Source: an uncultured Muribaculaceae bacterium | GTDB lineage: Bacteria; Bacteroidota; Bacteroidia; Bacteroidales; Muribaculaceae | Direction: 5' to 3' | NCBI GenBank assembly: GCA_947627615.1 | Contig: CANQWS010000022.1 | Location: 1 to 53,472, forward strand | Length of the DNA stretch: 53,472 bases | Shown here: piece after piece, positions 8,296-18,404 of the stretch | Position numbering within the stretch: position 1 is the stretch's first letter | Layout of the letters: the number at the start of each line of letters is the position of its first letter | The notes under the pieces: model-generated | What the model was told of the DNA's origin: nothing | Databases searched by the model: none | Seen by the model: the letters and a program-made list of their open reading frames with translations, nothing else | Made by a program: the position numbers and the translations under genes

Positions 8296-9411
8296 ATGCT
8301 GACAGATAGAAAAATCATTCAAGCGGCTGAAAAATGTTATGGCAACGCCATTCCGTTTGCCGTTGTCATAAATCCGGATGAGGATTCTGTCTTGTTTTAT
8401 TCCGATTACGGAATGACCTCATTGGATAGCGGAATTCCGTCAGGCTGGAAAGGATTTATTGTATCCACCTTCGGCATAGGAGACGGGCAGAAGCCCTCGG
8501 GCATAGCCGCACGTCTGACACTTGAAGATATTCTTGCGACGGAATTTGCCAGGACGCCGGGTGAAACGGAACAGATAACGGAACTGCCGGAATCGACCGG
8601 TTTCCCATATTATTCTAATACTATCAATCTGACAACCGAGGCTTTAAAAGGACGCAGCGGAAAAACAGTGATTTCAAGAATCATTGTTGAGAAAAGCGGT
8701 AAGACGCCCTTTGAAGTCGCCAAAGAATATTTTGACAGATTCACATCCTGTTTCAGGGCAATATATTATACCCCGGAAACCGGGTTGTGGATTGTGGCAA
8801 CGCCGGAAATCCTGCTTAAATATGACCTTTCCCGTGACGAGTTAGTCACAATGTCTCTTGCCGGGACACGCCGGATAACCGACGGAGGTGACTGGGACAG
8901 AAAAAATATTCTTGAACACAATCTGGTTACCGAACATATTGTTTCATGTCTGAAGGAAATAGGGATGCACCCTAAAGTAGATGAAGGGTGTAATCTAAAA
9001 TTCGGAGAGATCGAGCACCTCTGTAACAGGATACATGCAACCGGAACTGCCGACCCGATGTCAGTGGCTCTGAAACTAAGCCCCACTCCTGCTGTATGCG
9101 GATGGCCGGTCATGGAAGCATATAATCGGATCAAGGAGCTTGAAAAGCATGAAAGAATATGCTACGGAGCATTTTTAGGAACCGCCGACGCAGACGGATG
9201 CAATCTATACGTCAATTTAAGATGCTGCAATTATATACCGTTGAATCCGGAAGATGAAGGGTGTTACATAATATATGCCGGAGGCGGCATAAACAGCATG
9301 TCCGAAGCCAAAAGCGAATGGGATGAGTCATATAATAAGATCAAACCTCTACTCGATATTTTAAAATCCAAGTCAAACGCAACGAACAAAACAGAAATTA
9401 CGAAACAATGA
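8296..9411 (+). CDS. menF: Isochorismate synthase MenF
   Basis: A 371-residue chorismate-utilising enzyme that converts chorismate to isochorismate, the first step of menaquinone synthesis. The C-terminal half shows the family signature: SLAGTRR with the following acidic segment, EHNLVTEHIVSCL, a HATGTADP segment, and CYGAFLG then a final YAGGGINSMSEAKSEWDE. A TTG at 8284 would overlap the rimO stop; I prefer the ATG at 8296. The stop overlaps the next start as ATGA, linking it to the SGNH gene. The partners menDBCE lie 7 kb downstream, separated by five genes. Confidence 0.9.
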   Translation: MLTDRKIIQAAEKCYGNAIPFAVVINPDEDSVLFYSDYGMTSLDSGIPSGWKGFIVSTFGIGDGQKPSGIAARLTLEDILATEFARTPGETEQITELPESTGFPYYSNTINLTTEALKGRSGKTVISRIIVEKSGKTPFEVAKEYFDRFTSCFRAIYYTPETGLWIVATPEILLKYDLSRDELVTMSLAGTRRITDGGDWDRKNILEHNLVTEHIVSCLKEIGMHPKVDEGCNLKFGEIEHLCNRIHATGTADPMSVALKLSPTPAVCGWPVMEAYNRIKELEKHERICYGAFLGTADADGCNLYVNLRCCNYIPLNPEDEGCYIIYAGGGINSMSEAKSEWDESYNKIKPLLDILKSKSNATNKTEITKQ

Positions 9412-10796
9412 CTGAAGAGACTAAAAAACACAACCCCTGGAGGGTAGTTATAGTGATTCTATGTGCCATAGCAATACTGGCGGGGATTTCTTTCCTGCCG
9501 CTTGAAAAATGGACCAATGGAAAAATTAGTAATTTCAATCTTATAGGTGACATTGTACAATCTGCTGATTCAGATTCCATAGAAACCGATGCCGGCGCGG
9601 AACTTATTGATCCCGAACTGCAGGCAGCCATGCGCGATACCCGTCTCAAAGACACTGTAGCTGTAGCCGATGGCGAATCGCCCCTGATAGCAGTTCAGCC
9701 GAGCAAGCAGAACAATGTGATGGTCCTTGAAGACTATACCAGCCACGGTCAGGGACTCAAGGCGACAAGAGAATCAATCAAGCAGGGAGGTACGACAAGG
9801 ATAGCCGTAATAGGCGACAGCTATATCGAAGGAGATATTTTCACTCAGGACCTGCGTGAGTTGTTGCAGACGGAGTTCGGAGGTTCCGGAGTGGGCTATG
9901 TTAACATGCACTCCGATTTCCCCGGATTCAGAAGAAGCGTGAAACAGGGCGGTAAAGGCTGGAAAGAATTCGCGGCCAATAAAACCGCAAAAAAAGAATT
10001 CACCACTCTGACCCAGCATTATTTCACAACCACGGCTTCATCAACAGCTTCCTATAAAGGTTCTACCTCCTTGCCTCACCTTGAGACATGGGACCGCTCG
10101 ATGTTCCTGTTCATATCTCCCGCCAATTCCACAATCAAAACAAAAAGCGGGGAGGGCGAATGGGTCAGCCATGAGATCACCGGCTCACCCGATGTCCAGT
10201 GCATTGCCCTGGACGGAATTACCGGTAATTTCGAAATATCCACATCAACACCCGGAGTCATTGGTCTCGGCACCTGGTTGTTCGGCAACAAGGGTGTAAC
10301 TCTGGACTGTATGTCATCCCGCGGTTTTTCCGGTCTTACCCTCACAAAAGTCAATCCGGAGCTTTCAAAACAGATGTCAAAGTATGTGGATTACGATCTC
10401 ATCATACTTGAATTCGGCATTAACGCCATGTCAGCCAAGCAGAAAGATTTCAGCGTTTATGCCAACCGCATGGTCGAGGTTATTAATCATGTCAGGGAAT
10501 GCTATCCTAACGCCGACATTATAATGATGGGTATAGGTGACCGTGGAGAGAGAAAAGCCGGAGAAGTACATTCAATGGCATCGGCGCCTTATATGGTCTC
10601 GGCCCAGCGAGACGCAGCACGCAGAGCCCGCTGTATTTTCTATGACACCCGCGAGTCTATGGGCGGAGAAGACGCCATAGTCTCATGGGTAAAGGAAGGT
10701 CTCGCCAACAAAGACTATATCCACATGACACATAAAGGTGGCCGTAAACTGGCCGAACCGTTCTTTAACGCCATTAAAACCGATATAAACCGATAA
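9408..10796 (+). CDS. Membrane-anchored SGNH-fold protein, candidate O-acyltransferase partner
   Basis: A 462-residue protein with one N-terminal membrane segment (residues 12-30) and a long periplasmic part. SGNH hydrolase blocks are visible: block I IGDSYIEGD with nucleophile Ser138, block III FGINAM with the Gly and Asn, and block V DYIHMTHKGG with Asp436 and His439. Such anchored SGNH proteins beside an MBOAT (as with PatB, AlgX or the SGNH part of OafA-type enzymes) move acetyl groups onto, or off, envelope glycans. The start overlaps the menF stop (ATGA) and the stop overlaps the next gene by one base, so the three are coupled. Substrate unknown. Confidence 0.78.
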   Translation: MTEETKKHNPWRVVIVILCAIAILAGISFLPLEKWTNGKISNFNLIGDIVQSADSDSIETDAGAELIDPELQAAMRDTRLKDTVAVADGESPLIAVQPSKQNNVMVLEDYTSHGQGLKATRESIKQGGTTRIAVIGDSYIEGDIFTQDLRELLQTEFGGSGVGYVNMHSDFPGFRRSVKQGGKGWKEFAANKTAKKEFTTLTQHYFTTTASSTASYKGSTSLPHLETWDRSMFLFISPANSTIKTKSGEGEWVSHEITGSPDVQCIALDGITGNFEISTSTPGVIGLGTWLFGNKGVTLDCMSSRGFSGLTLTKVNPELSKQMSKYVDYDLIILEFGINAMSAKQKDFSVYANRMVEVINHVRECYPNADIIMMGIGDRGERKAGEVHSMASAPYMVSAQRDAARRARCIFYDTRESMGGEDAIVSWVKEGLANKDYIHMTHKGGRKLAEPFFNAIKTDINR

Positions 10797-12088
10797 TGAA
10801 CTTACGGTCGTCATCTGTGGTCAGACTTCTACTGCCGGTTCTGGCAGCCGTTATAGGCGTGGTTTCCTGCTACGCCCAGACCGGCACGGATATTGTGGCC
10901 TACGAAGAGGATGACGATATTTCCATAAGGGAAGACTCCGTTGTGATAGAGGGCTGGGATTTCGAGGACTTTGAAGTGAAAATTCCTCGTTTTGTCAAAC
11001 TCAGAAACAACCATATAATTATGAACGGAGCCAACTGGAATGGTCTCCGGAAGCGTCTTTCCCGACATGACACGATTCCTTTCTCCATAGTTCATATAGG
11101 CGACAGTCATCTGCAAGCCGACATATCCACGGGCTATCTACGCTCTCAGCTTCAGTTTGACTATGGCGATGCCGGCAGAGGCCTGATTGCGCCGCTGAAA
11201 CTTAGCCGGACAAATGAGCCGGTTGACTATTATTTCAGAAGCGATCATTCTTGGTCGCCGCTTAAATTCATGAGTGCAAACTGGCCACGGACAATGGGCT
11301 TCACCGGAACATCTCTCACTCCGTCCTCGTCAAGAACGGAAATAACTGTCGGGAGCCGCGTGACGGATACTTACAGTACCTTTACAGATTTGACATTGAT
11401 GTACTGCGGTGATGTTGAAATAGAAGGCGTTACTCTTGATGACGGAACCGAAATACCCAATCCTGCGGTTGTGTATTCCGATAACAAGGCCCGGATACTG
11501 CTGCCTAAGCCAACCGGAAAGGCGAGTGTCATATTCAGGACGTTCAATGGATTCTCTCTTTTCGGAGCTTATCTCTCAGGAGCACGACCCGGTATTTTCT
11601 ACAACGTGATCGGTAACAACGGAGCCACTTATTCATCCTACAACCGTGTTCCGCAAATGGGCCATGGAGTGGCATCGATGCATCCGGACCTGATTATAAT
11701 CTCACTCGGTACAAATGAGGCATTCGGTCGTTTCGATGAAGCGAGACAGATCGATGCCATAGATAAGCTCATAAAAGACTTACGGAGAACGAATCCCGGC
11801 GCAGACTTTCTTCTTGTCACACCGATGGAGTGCCAGCGAAGAAGCGGAAAGGGATTTATAATAAACCGTAACGTCAAATCCGTAAGATACACCATTCTGC
11901 AATACGGCAAAGACCATCACATCCCCGTCTATGACTGGTACGAGATTGCCGGCGGTGACGGAGCCTCCGGCAAATGGGTCTCGGAAGGCCTTTTCGGACG
12001 GGACCGTATCCATCACACAGTCAAAGGATACAGAGTTGAAGGGTTTATGCTTTATGACGCTCTGATCAAAGAATTTAATAGAAAATAA
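10796..12088 (+). CDS. Secreted SGNH-fold protein, second candidate O-acyltransferase
   Basis: A 430-residue protein with an N-terminal signal sequence (to about residue 28, VVSCYAQ; a lipobox is not convincing). Blocks are I IGDSHLQAD (Ser104), II IGNNGA, III LGTNEAF, and V DRIHHTVKGY with Asp403 and His406. A middle beta-rich region of about 130 residues, between blocks I and II, may bind carbohydrate, as in AlgX/AlgJ-type proteins. It resembles the preceding gene in layout but not closely in sequence, which suggests an old duplication or two separate roles (transfer and removal). One-base overlap with the gene before; 32 bases to the MBOAT gene. Confidence 0.78.
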   Translation: MNLRSSSVVRLLLPVLAAVIGVVSCYAQTGTDIVAYEEDDDISIREDSVVIEGWDFEDFEVKIPRFVKLRNNHIIMNGANWNGLRKRLSRHDTIPFSIVHIGDSHLQADISTGYLRSQLQFDYGDAGRGLIAPLKLSRTNEPVDYYFRSDHSWSPLKFMSANWPRTMGFTGTSLTPSSSRTEITVGSRVTDTYSTFTDLTLMYCGDVEIEGVTLDDGTEIPNPAVVYSDNKARILLPKPTGKASVIFRTFNGFSLFGAYLSGARPGIFYNVIGNNGATYSSYNRVPQMGHGVASMHPDLIIISLGTNEAFGRFDEARQIDAIDKLIKDLRRTNPGADFLLVTPMECQRRSGKGFIINRNVKSVRYTILQYGKDHHIPVYDWYEIAGGDGASGKWVSEGLFGRDRIHHTVKGYRVEGFMLYDALIKEFNRK

Positions 12089-12120
12089 AAATTTACCATT
12101 CCAACAATAACGTTTCCCAG

Positions 12121-13608
12121 ATGGACCTCCATTCAATAGATACAGAAAAGATATTGTCAATCCTCGGATATGACCCAGCCAATCCTTTGTTGTTCAATAC
12201 AGGATTGTTTCTGGTCCTCTTTTGCATATTCCTTGCAATTTATCAGATGATGCGAAAGTTCAGAGTGGCTAAGATGTTATTTGTCATAGCGTTCTCTCTT
12301 TACTTCTACTACAAGTCATCGGCCGAGTACTGCTTTATACTTCTCGGGGTCTGCATAAGCGATTTCCTTCTCGGAATCCTGATGGGGGAATGCCATAAAA
12401 ACTGGCAGAGAAGGGGAGTTGTATGGATTAACGTGCTGATGAACATAGGAATGCTTGTCTACTTCAAGTATCTGAATCTCATCTATGAAACATTCTGCAA
12501 CATAACCTCTGCCGATTTCAATGCTTTTGACATTGTGCTTCCTGCGGGAATCTCCTTTTTTACATTCCGGTCAATCAGCTATATTGTCGACATCTACCGT
12601 CGACAGATTGAACCCTGCCGGGATTTTCTGTCCTATACTTTCTATCTGACATTTTTCCCTCCGTTGCTTGCCGGTCCCGTTGTGAGGGCCAAGGATTTTC
12701 TTCCTCAGATAAAGGATAATCCAATAGCGGACAGAGCTATGGTAAGCGAGGGCCTGTTCCTTATCATGTGCGGTCTTGTCAAGAAAATAGTTGTAGCCGA
12801 TTTCATAAGCCAGAATTTTGTAGACCGTATTTTTGATAATCCGTCACTTTACAGCGGTTTCGAGAACCTTATGGGAATATATGGCTTTTTCATACAGCTG
12901 TATTGCGATTTTTCGGGTTATACGGATATGGCCATCGGTATAGCACTTCTTTTGGGATTCCGCTTTCTGGATAATTTCAATGCTCCGTTCAAGGCCCAGA
13001 ACCCCACAGAGTTCTGGCACAGATGGCATATATCGCTATCAAGCTGGTTACGCGATTATGTGTATATCCCCATGGGCGGAAACCGCTGCGGCAAAATACG
13101 TCACCACGTGAATCTGCTGTCAACAATGGTCATCGGCGGCCTATGGCACGGTGCGTCATGGATGTTCATGATTTGGGGCGGATTGCAGGGACTGTTCCTT
13201 GTAGGCCACAAGATGGTATCCGGCAATAAACGCGACAAGGAAGCGAAAGCAACGAAGAAATGGAGAGTTGCACTCAATATTTTCCTCACGTTCAACCTTC
13301 TTGCTATAAGCTTCATGTTCTTCAGGGCCGGCTCGATGCAGACCATAAAAGAAATGGGCACCCAGATATTCAGTGATTTCCATCTGAGTGTAGCGCCGCA
13401 GTTCGTCGAGGGATATCTGCTGATAGTGCTTGTAATGGCCGGAGCCTTGCTGCTTCACTTTCTGCCCACACGATTTACGGGCAAACTTAAGAAAAAGTAC
13501 GAGACAATGCCTATTGTAATTCAGGCGCTTATTCTCGCGGCAATAATATTTATCGTGATCCAGACTCGTCAGAGCGACATCATGCCGTTCATCTATTTCC
13601 AATACTGA
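12121..13608 (+). CDS. MBOAT family membrane-bound O-acyltransferase
   Basis: A 495-residue multi-pass membrane protein of the AlgI/PatA/DltB type, which brings acyl groups from cytoplasmic acetyl-CoA across the membrane for O-acylation of envelope glycans. The family core is clear: FWHRWHISLSSWLRDYVYIPMGG (His300 and His303), then GGLWHGASW with the invariant His343. About ten hydrophobic segments. It is the third member of a plus-strand set with two SGNH proteins, the usual arrangement for acetyl export. Closest by layout to alginate or peptidoglycan O-acetylation systems; the acceptor cannot be told here. Ends one base from the convergent nrdG stop. Confidence 0.9.
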   Translation: MDLHSIDTEKILSILGYDPANPLLFNTGLFLVLFCIFLAIYQMMRKFRVAKMLFVIAFSLYFYYKSSAEYCFILLGVCISDFLLGILMGECHKNWQRRGVVWINVLMNIGMLVYFKYLNLIYETFCNITSADFNAFDIVLPAGISFFTFRSISYIVDIYRRQIEPCRDFLSYTFYLTFFPPLLAGPVVRAKDFLPQIKDNPIADRAMVSEGLFLIMCGLVKKIVVADFISQNFVDRIFDNPSLYSGFENLMGIYGFFIQLYCDFSGYTDMAIGIALLLGFRFLDNFNAPFKAQNPTEFWHRWHISLSSWLRDYVYIPMGGNRCGKIRHHVNLLSTMVIGGLWHGASWMFMIWGGLQGLFLVGHKMVSGNKRDKEAKATKKWRVALNIFLTFNLLAISFMFFRAGSMQTIKEMGTQIFSDFHLSVAPQFVEGYLLIVLVMAGALLLHFLPTRFTGKLKKKYETMPIVIQALILAAIIFIVIQTRQSDIMPFIYFQY

Positions 13609-13609
13609 T

Positions 13610-14119
13610 TCAGAAATCGGACTCCCATAACACTATTGAACCGGGGGCGGATTTGGCCACGTCAACCAGACGCTGGTTGGATGAACCCCTGAATAGCAGA
13701 GAAGTATCTTTCAGAATACTGACAAAGGGGCCGTCAACAAGGACATCTATGAATTCCAGCAGAGGTTCCATAGTCCTGTTGCCGAATACCGTTTCATACA
13801 GGAAACCGGTATAGCACCAGAGTCCGTAACCGCGGGATTTTATCTCCTTTGCAAGCAACAGCAGGGGTTGTGCCTGCAGCATAGGGTCTCCGCCTGAAAA
13901 TGTCACATCAAGGCCATTATCCTCGATCACTGAGAGCAGGTCTCCGATTGCCATGTCCTTTCCGGCATCCATAGGCCATGTAGACGGATTGTGACACCCG
14001 GGACAGCCGTGATTACAACCGGCAAAATAAATCGAGGTCCTGAATCCGGGACCATCGACCGTTGTGCCATTAATAATATCCACCACTCTCAGAGTGGTGG
14101 ATAAACCGGATTCAATCAT
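13610..14119 (-). CDS. nrdG: Anaerobic ribonucleotide reductase activating protein
   Basis: A 169-residue radical SAM activase that makes the glycyl radical on NrdD. The cluster motif is CNHGCPGC (Cx3Cx2C), with FSGGDPMLQ downstream for SAM binding. I use the ATG at 14117-14119 (MIESGLST) because the longer form needs a TTG. It lies 9 bases after nrdD in the same direction, the usual operon. Convergent with the MBOAT gene with one base between stops. Confidence 0.93.
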   Translation of the reverse strand: MIESGLSTTLRVVDIINGTTVDGPGFRTSIYFAGCNHGCPGCHNPSTWPMDAGKDMAIGDLLSVIEDNGLDVTFSGGDPMLQAQPLLLLAKEIKSRGYGLWCYTGFLYETVFGNRTMEPLLEFIDVLVDGPFVSILKDTSLLFRGSSNQRLVDVAKSAPGSIVLWESDF

Positions 14120-14128
14120 TATCAATCT

Positions 14129-16336
14129 TTATTTATGAACCACACGATCATTCAGTTCTGCCAGTTTGGCATTATTCCATCTGTCGGTAGTACCTACAAG
14201 ATAGCCGGTAATTCTCTGGAGTTTGTCAATGTTTTTGCTTCCGCAGTGAGGACAGGTCTCAAGTGAATCCGATGCGTCCTCGTAACCGCATTCCATGCAA
14301 CGGTTTCTGTTATGGTTTACCGAACAGTAGCCTATATTGTATTCATCCATCAGATCCACAATATCGGCTATAGCCTTGGGATTATGAGTGGCATCGCCGT
14401 CAATCTCAACATAAAAGATGTGACCGCCGCCTGTCAATGCATGGTAAGGTGCTTCAATTTTAGCCTTATGACGGGGTGAACAGTGATAGTAGACCGGAAC
14501 ATGGTTGGAATTTGTATAGTAGATTTTGTCCGTTATTCCCGGCAGTTCTCCGAAGCTTTTCCTGTCCTTTTGCGTGAACTTTCCGGAGAGACCTTCGGCC
14601 GGCGTTGCAAGCACAGAGAAGTTATGGTGGTATTTCTCGGAAAACTCATTAACACGACTACGCATGTGTGACACTATCTTGAGACCGAGTTCCTGGGCCT
14701 CTTCGCTTTCGCCATGATGTTTGCCAACGAGAGCTACGAGACATTCGGCAAGTCCGATAAAACCTATTCCGAGTGTACCCTGATTAATGACGGATTCTAT
14801 CGTATCGCCGGGTTTAAGGTTTTCCGATCCAACCCAGAGATGTGACATCAGAAGTGGGAATTGCTTGGCCAAAGCCGTTTTCTGGAATTCAAATCTGTCA
14901 CAGAGCTGACGAGCGGTTATATCCAGAATATTGTCAAGTTTTGAGAAGAAGCTTGAAATCCGTTCGGCCTTGTCCTTTATCATCATGCATTCTATAGCGA
15001 TGCGTACTATGTTGATAGTGGAGAAACTGAGATTACCGCGTCCAACCGATGTCTTTTCGCCGAAACGGTTTTCAAAGACACGGGTCCGGCAACCCATGGT
15101 TGCCACTTCATACAGATAACGTTTAGGGTCATCGGCCTTCCACTTTTCATGCTGATTGAACGTAGCGTCAAGATTGACGAAATTCGGGAAGAACCTCCGC
15201 GCCGCTACTTTGCACGCAAATTTATAAAGATCGTAGTTACGGTCCTCAGGCAGATAGCTAACACCGCGTTTCTTTTTCCAGATCTGGATGGGGAAAATGG
15301 CTGTGGCTCCATTACCCACCCCCTCGTATGTAGAATTCAGGAGTTCCCGGATTATGCAACGGCCCTCGGCAGATGTGTCCGTACCATAGTTGATGGAGCT
15401 GAAGACAACCTGATTTCCGCCTCGGGAATGAATCGTGTTCATATTATGGATGAAAGCCTCCATTGACTGATGGACGCGACAGACGGTCTGGTTTATGGCA
15501 TGCTGTATCTTCCGGTCTCTCCCTTCAAGTCCTTCAAGCGGTTTTGAGATATAGTCATCAAGTTCCATTTCATAGAGCGATGAAAGGTCTTCTCCGCTCA
15601 GCTCTTCTACTTTTTTTAATTCCTCAATGAAAGAACTTCTGACAAAAGGAGCCAGATAGAAATCGAAGGCAGGGATGGCCTGACCGCCATGCATCTCATT
15701 CTGCGCAGTTTCGAGTGAAATGCAGCTTATGACGCTTGCCGTCTCGATGCGTTTGGCGGGACGGGACTCGCTGTGTCCTGCAGAAAAGCCATAGTTTAAA
15801 ATCCGGTCAAGAGGATGCTGGACACAAGTAAGGCTTTTTGTAGGGTAGTAGTCCTTGTCGTGAATGTGGATATAGCCGCTTCGCACCGCATCTCTCGCTT
15901 CCTGCGAAAGAAGATAATCGTCAACAAACGGCTTTGTTGTCTCGCTTGCAAACTTCATCATCATCCCTGCGGGAGAGTCTGTGTTCATGTTTGCATTCTC
16001 GCGGGTTATATCATTATTCTTGGCTTCGATGATTTCAAGGAACATGTCGCGGGTTTTGGCCCGGCGGGCAATGCTTCGCTGGTCGCGATAAGCAATGTAA
16101 CGTTTAGCCACTTCCTTACGTGGGCTGTTCATGAGTTCAAGCTCCACACGGTCCTGGATTTCTTCCACTGTCATCCGTTCATTGCCGGTACAGCCTATAC
16201 GGTCGGCAATTTTCTGAAGCAAAGCCTCGTCTTCGCCTCTTTCTGTCTGAAGCATGGCTTTACGGATTGCGGCTTTGATTTTCTCTTCGTTATATCCTAC
16301 TATACGCCCGTCGCGTTTGATGACAGTTTGAATCAT
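14129..16336 (-). CDS. nrdD: Anaerobic (class III) ribonucleoside-triphosphate reductase
   Basis: A 735-residue glycyl radical enzyme that reduces ribonucleotides to deoxyribonucleotides without oxygen. The N-terminal ATP-cone (about residues 1-95, VIKRDGRIVGYNEEKIKAAI) gives allosteric control. Near the C-terminus are the zinc cysteines CMEC and CPHC, and the radical loop RITGYLVG with Gly711. Length is normal. It has its own promoter (16386-16417), separate from the men genes, which fits control by oxygen or dNTP demand. With nrdG it divides the men genes into two parts. Confidence 0.95.
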   Translation of the reverse strand: MIQTVIKRDGRIVGYNEEKIKAAIRKAMLQTERGEDEALLQKIADRIGCTGNERMTVEEIQDRVELELMNSPRKEVAKRYIAYRDQRSIARRAKTRDMFLEIIEAKNNDITRENANMNTDSPAGMMMKFASETTKPFVDDYLLSQEARDAVRSGYIHIHDKDYYPTKSLTCVQHPLDRILNYGFSAGHSESRPAKRIETASVISCISLETAQNEMHGGQAIPAFDFYLAPFVRSSFIEELKKVEELSGEDLSSLYEMELDDYISKPLEGLEGRDRKIQHAINQTVCRVHQSMEAFIHNMNTIHSRGGNQVVFSSINYGTDTSAEGRCIIRELLNSTYEGVGNGATAIFPIQIWKKKRGVSYLPEDRNYDLYKFACKVAARRFFPNFVNLDATFNQHEKWKADDPKRYLYEVATMGCRTRVFENRFGEKTSVGRGNLSFSTINIVRIAIECMMIKDKAERISSFFSKLDNILDITARQLCDRFEFQKTALAKQFPLLMSHLWVGSENLKPGDTIESVINQGTLGIGFIGLAECLVALVGKHHGESEEAQELGLKIVSHMRSRVNEFSEKYHHNFSVLATPAEGLSGKFTQKDRKSFGELPGITDKIYYTNSNHVPVYYHCSPRHKAKIEAPYHALTGGGHIFYVEIDGDATHNPKAIADIVDLMDEYNIGYCSVNHNRNRCMECGYEDASDSLETCPHCGSKNIDKLQRITGYLVGTTDRWNNAKLAELNDRVVHK

Positions 16337-16385
16337 GGCTTGTTATATCTGATAAAAAGGGATTAACTATTAATAATTGATGCTG

Positions 16386-16417
16386 CAAAGCTACGTGAAA
16401 TATTCATTTTCTGCAAA
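16386..16417 (-). promoter_or_regulatory. Promoter of nrdD-nrdG
   Basis: On the minus strand TTTG (16414-16417), 20 bases, then TAGCTTTG (16386-16393): both boxes of the Bacteroidetes promoter. Predicted start is near 16380, giving a leader of about 44 bases. Confidence 0.75.
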
Positions 16418-16637
16418 CATTTTCCGAAATATTATTTTCAAAAATTTCAGTTTTGGGAAACTTTTACAATACGAGTAAATACATATAACATTACAATACA
16501 GCATCCTAATAATTTGTTTTGGAAAACTTAGTTTCAGCACAACCGCATCTAAAATTTCAGATCGTTTAATCAAAACAATATTAATCATGGCAAATATCAA
16601 ATACTTCAGCACCTGTTTTAAAAAGAGAAGAAGAATA
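16394..16637. other. AT-rich intergenic region between divergent nrdD and menD, with repeats
   Basis: The gap between nrdD and menD is about 350 bases and holds no credible gene. It contains two direct-repeat pairs: AAAATTTCAG at 16441-16450 and 16551-16560, and TTTTGGRAAACTT at 16451-16463 and 16517-16529. These could be operator sites of a regulator acting on either side. No hairpin terminator and no conserved RNA seen. Confidence 0.35.
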
Positions 16638-16669
16638 TTGTCAAGTTACATACAAAATTTGTAACTTTG
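16638..16669 (+). promoter_or_regulatory. Promoter of menDBCE
   Basis: TTG (16638-16640), 21 bases, then TAACTTTG (16662-16669). Predicted start is near 16674, which rules out the TTG at 16667 as the menD start codon and gives a leader of 10-17 bases. Confidence 0.65.
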
Positions 16670-16684
16670 CCTAACAAAATCACA

Positions 16685-18403
16685 ATGAAAATGGATAGCA
16701 ATACCATAAATCATGCAAGCCGCTGTCTTATAAAGCTTTTGGAGGAAAACGGGGTTCGGGATGCCGTAGCTTCTCCCGGCTCGAGAAACGCGCCACTTCT
16801 CATTGCTCTCTCTCGCAGCGAATGCATTAAAACCACAATGGTGGTCGATGAACGAAGCGCCTCTTTCGTAGCCCTCGGCATTGCATCCGTTTCATCCCGC
16901 CCGGTTGCGATATTTTGCACCTCCGGAACGGCTCTTCTGAATTTCTCTCCAGCCATAGCCGAGGCTTACTACCGGAAAATCCCCCTGATTGTAATATCAG
17001 CCGACCGTCCCATGGAGTGGATAGATCAAGATGACTCCCAGACACTCCGTCAACCGGACTCCATGCAGAACTTTGTCAAGAAAAGTTATGACATACCTGC
17101 TTTTGACAGCGAGGAAATGCAATGGTATGCCAATCGTTCTCTCAACGACGCCATAACCACCTCCATGCAGGTTCCAGCGGGCCCTGTACATATTAATATC
17201 CAGATACCCGAACCGATTGGTAAACTGATTGAAATCGGGGAGAACACAGGCGAAAGAGTCATCAGAATGATAACGCCACGGGAAGATCTTGAAGTTCGCG
17301 ACGCCCGCTCTCTGGGCAAAGAGCTTGCTTCTCCGAAGAAAATAATGGTGGTAGCGGGTTTTATGCCACCGGACTCTACCTTAAACAAAGCTCTCTCAAA
17401 ACTGTCGCGCCTGCCGAATTTCACCATCCTGACAGAGACCATTGCAAACCTTCACGGCGATGATTTCATAAGTGACATCGATGCCACTCTCAGCGCCATC
17501 CCCGACGAACGGCGCAAGGAAATGGCTCCGGACGTGGTTATAACACTCGGCGGCGCATTGGTGTCAAGATTCATCAAACAGTATCTCCGGGAGGTCCATC
17601 CGCAGGAACACTGGCATGTAGGCAAATCGCGGACAACCGTTGACTGCTTTAAGTCTCTGACATTGCGGATTGAAATGCTCCCCGGAATATTTTTCCAGCA
17701 GCTTGCATCCGCGATGCAACCGCATAAGGAATACTCCGATTACCGAATGAAATGGCTGAATGCGCGTGACGCTTCAAGATCTTTGCATCAGGCCTATGTT
17801 GCAAAAGCCCCTTGGTGCGACCTGAAAGCGTTTGCCACATTCATGCCCAAGATACACCGCAACTGGAACCTACAGCTGTCAAACGGCACCCCTGTAAGAT
17901 ATGCGCAGCTGTTCACCGGGCGAAACTACCATCGGTCGGACTGCAACAGGGGGGTAAGTGGAATAGACGGCTCCACATCAACCGCAGTTGGAGCATCACT
18001 GGCTTACACATCGGCTCCGACGCTTCTCATCACCGGCGACATGAGCGCCCAGTATGACATAGGCGCACTGAGTTGCCGCGCCATAACCCCAAGATTCAAG
18101 ATGATAGTTATGTGCAACGGCGGAGGCGGTATTTTCCATTTCATAAAAGCTACCCGCGAGCTTGACATCATGGAGCAGTGTTTTGACTCTCCATGCTATC
18201 TGCCTGTCGAAGATTTGGCCAAAGCATACGGAATGAAATATTTCCAGGCAAAATCAGAGACTGAACTTAAAGAATCTTTCCGGCTGTTTGCTGATGAGAC
18301 CGAGCGACCGGCCATTCTGGCAATATATACTGATTCTTCGGTTTCTGCCGAAACATTAATAGGATATTTCAATCAAAGAACACCCCATAAAACCAGAGAA
18401 TGA
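16685..18403 (+). CDS. menD: MenD, SEPHCHC synthase
   Basis: A 572-residue thiamine diphosphate enzyme that joins 2-oxoglutarate-derived succinic semialdehyde to isochorismate. Visible motifs are [10 protein letters not shown] near residue 33, [13 protein letters not shown] with the ThDP-activating Glu, CTSGTAL, and the metal/ThDP-binding segment [12 protein letters not shown]. Slightly longer than E. coli MenD. Start codons at 16685 (MKMDSN) and 16691 (MDSN) are both possible. First gene of the menDBCE operon; menB starts one base after its stop. Confidence 0.94.
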   Translation: MKMDSNTINHASRCLIKLLEENGVRDAVASPGSRNAPLLIALSRSECIKTTMVVDERSASFVALGIASVSSRPVAIFCTSGTALLNFSPAIAEAYYRKIPLIVISADRPMEWIDQDDSQTLRQPDSMQNFVKKSYDIPAFDSEEMQWYANRSLNDAITTSMQVPAGPVHINIQIPEPIGKLIEIGENTGERVIRMITPREDLEVRDARSLGKELASPKKIMVVAGFMPPDSTLNKALSKLSRLPNFTILTETIANLHGDDFISDIDATLSAIPDERRKEMAPDVVITLGGALVSRFIKQYLREVHPQEHWHVGKSRTTVDCFKSLTLRIEMLPGIFFQQLASAMQPHKEYSDYRMKWLNARDASRSLHQAYVAKAPWCDLKAFATFMPKIHRNWNLQLSNGTPVRYAQLFTGRNYHRSDCNRGVSGIDGSTSTAVGASLAYTSAPTLLITGDMSAQYDIGALSCRAITPRFKMIVMCNGGGGIFHFIKATRELDIMEQCFDSPCYLPVEDLAKAYGMKYFQAKSETELKESFRLFADETERPAILAIYTDSSVSAETLIGYFNQRTPHKTRE

Positions 18404-18404
18404 C

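Noticed and set aside
16391-16612. 73-codon minus-strand ORF upstream of nrdD
   Set aside because: AT-rich, low-complexity peptide, overlaps the nrdD promoter, and no family features.
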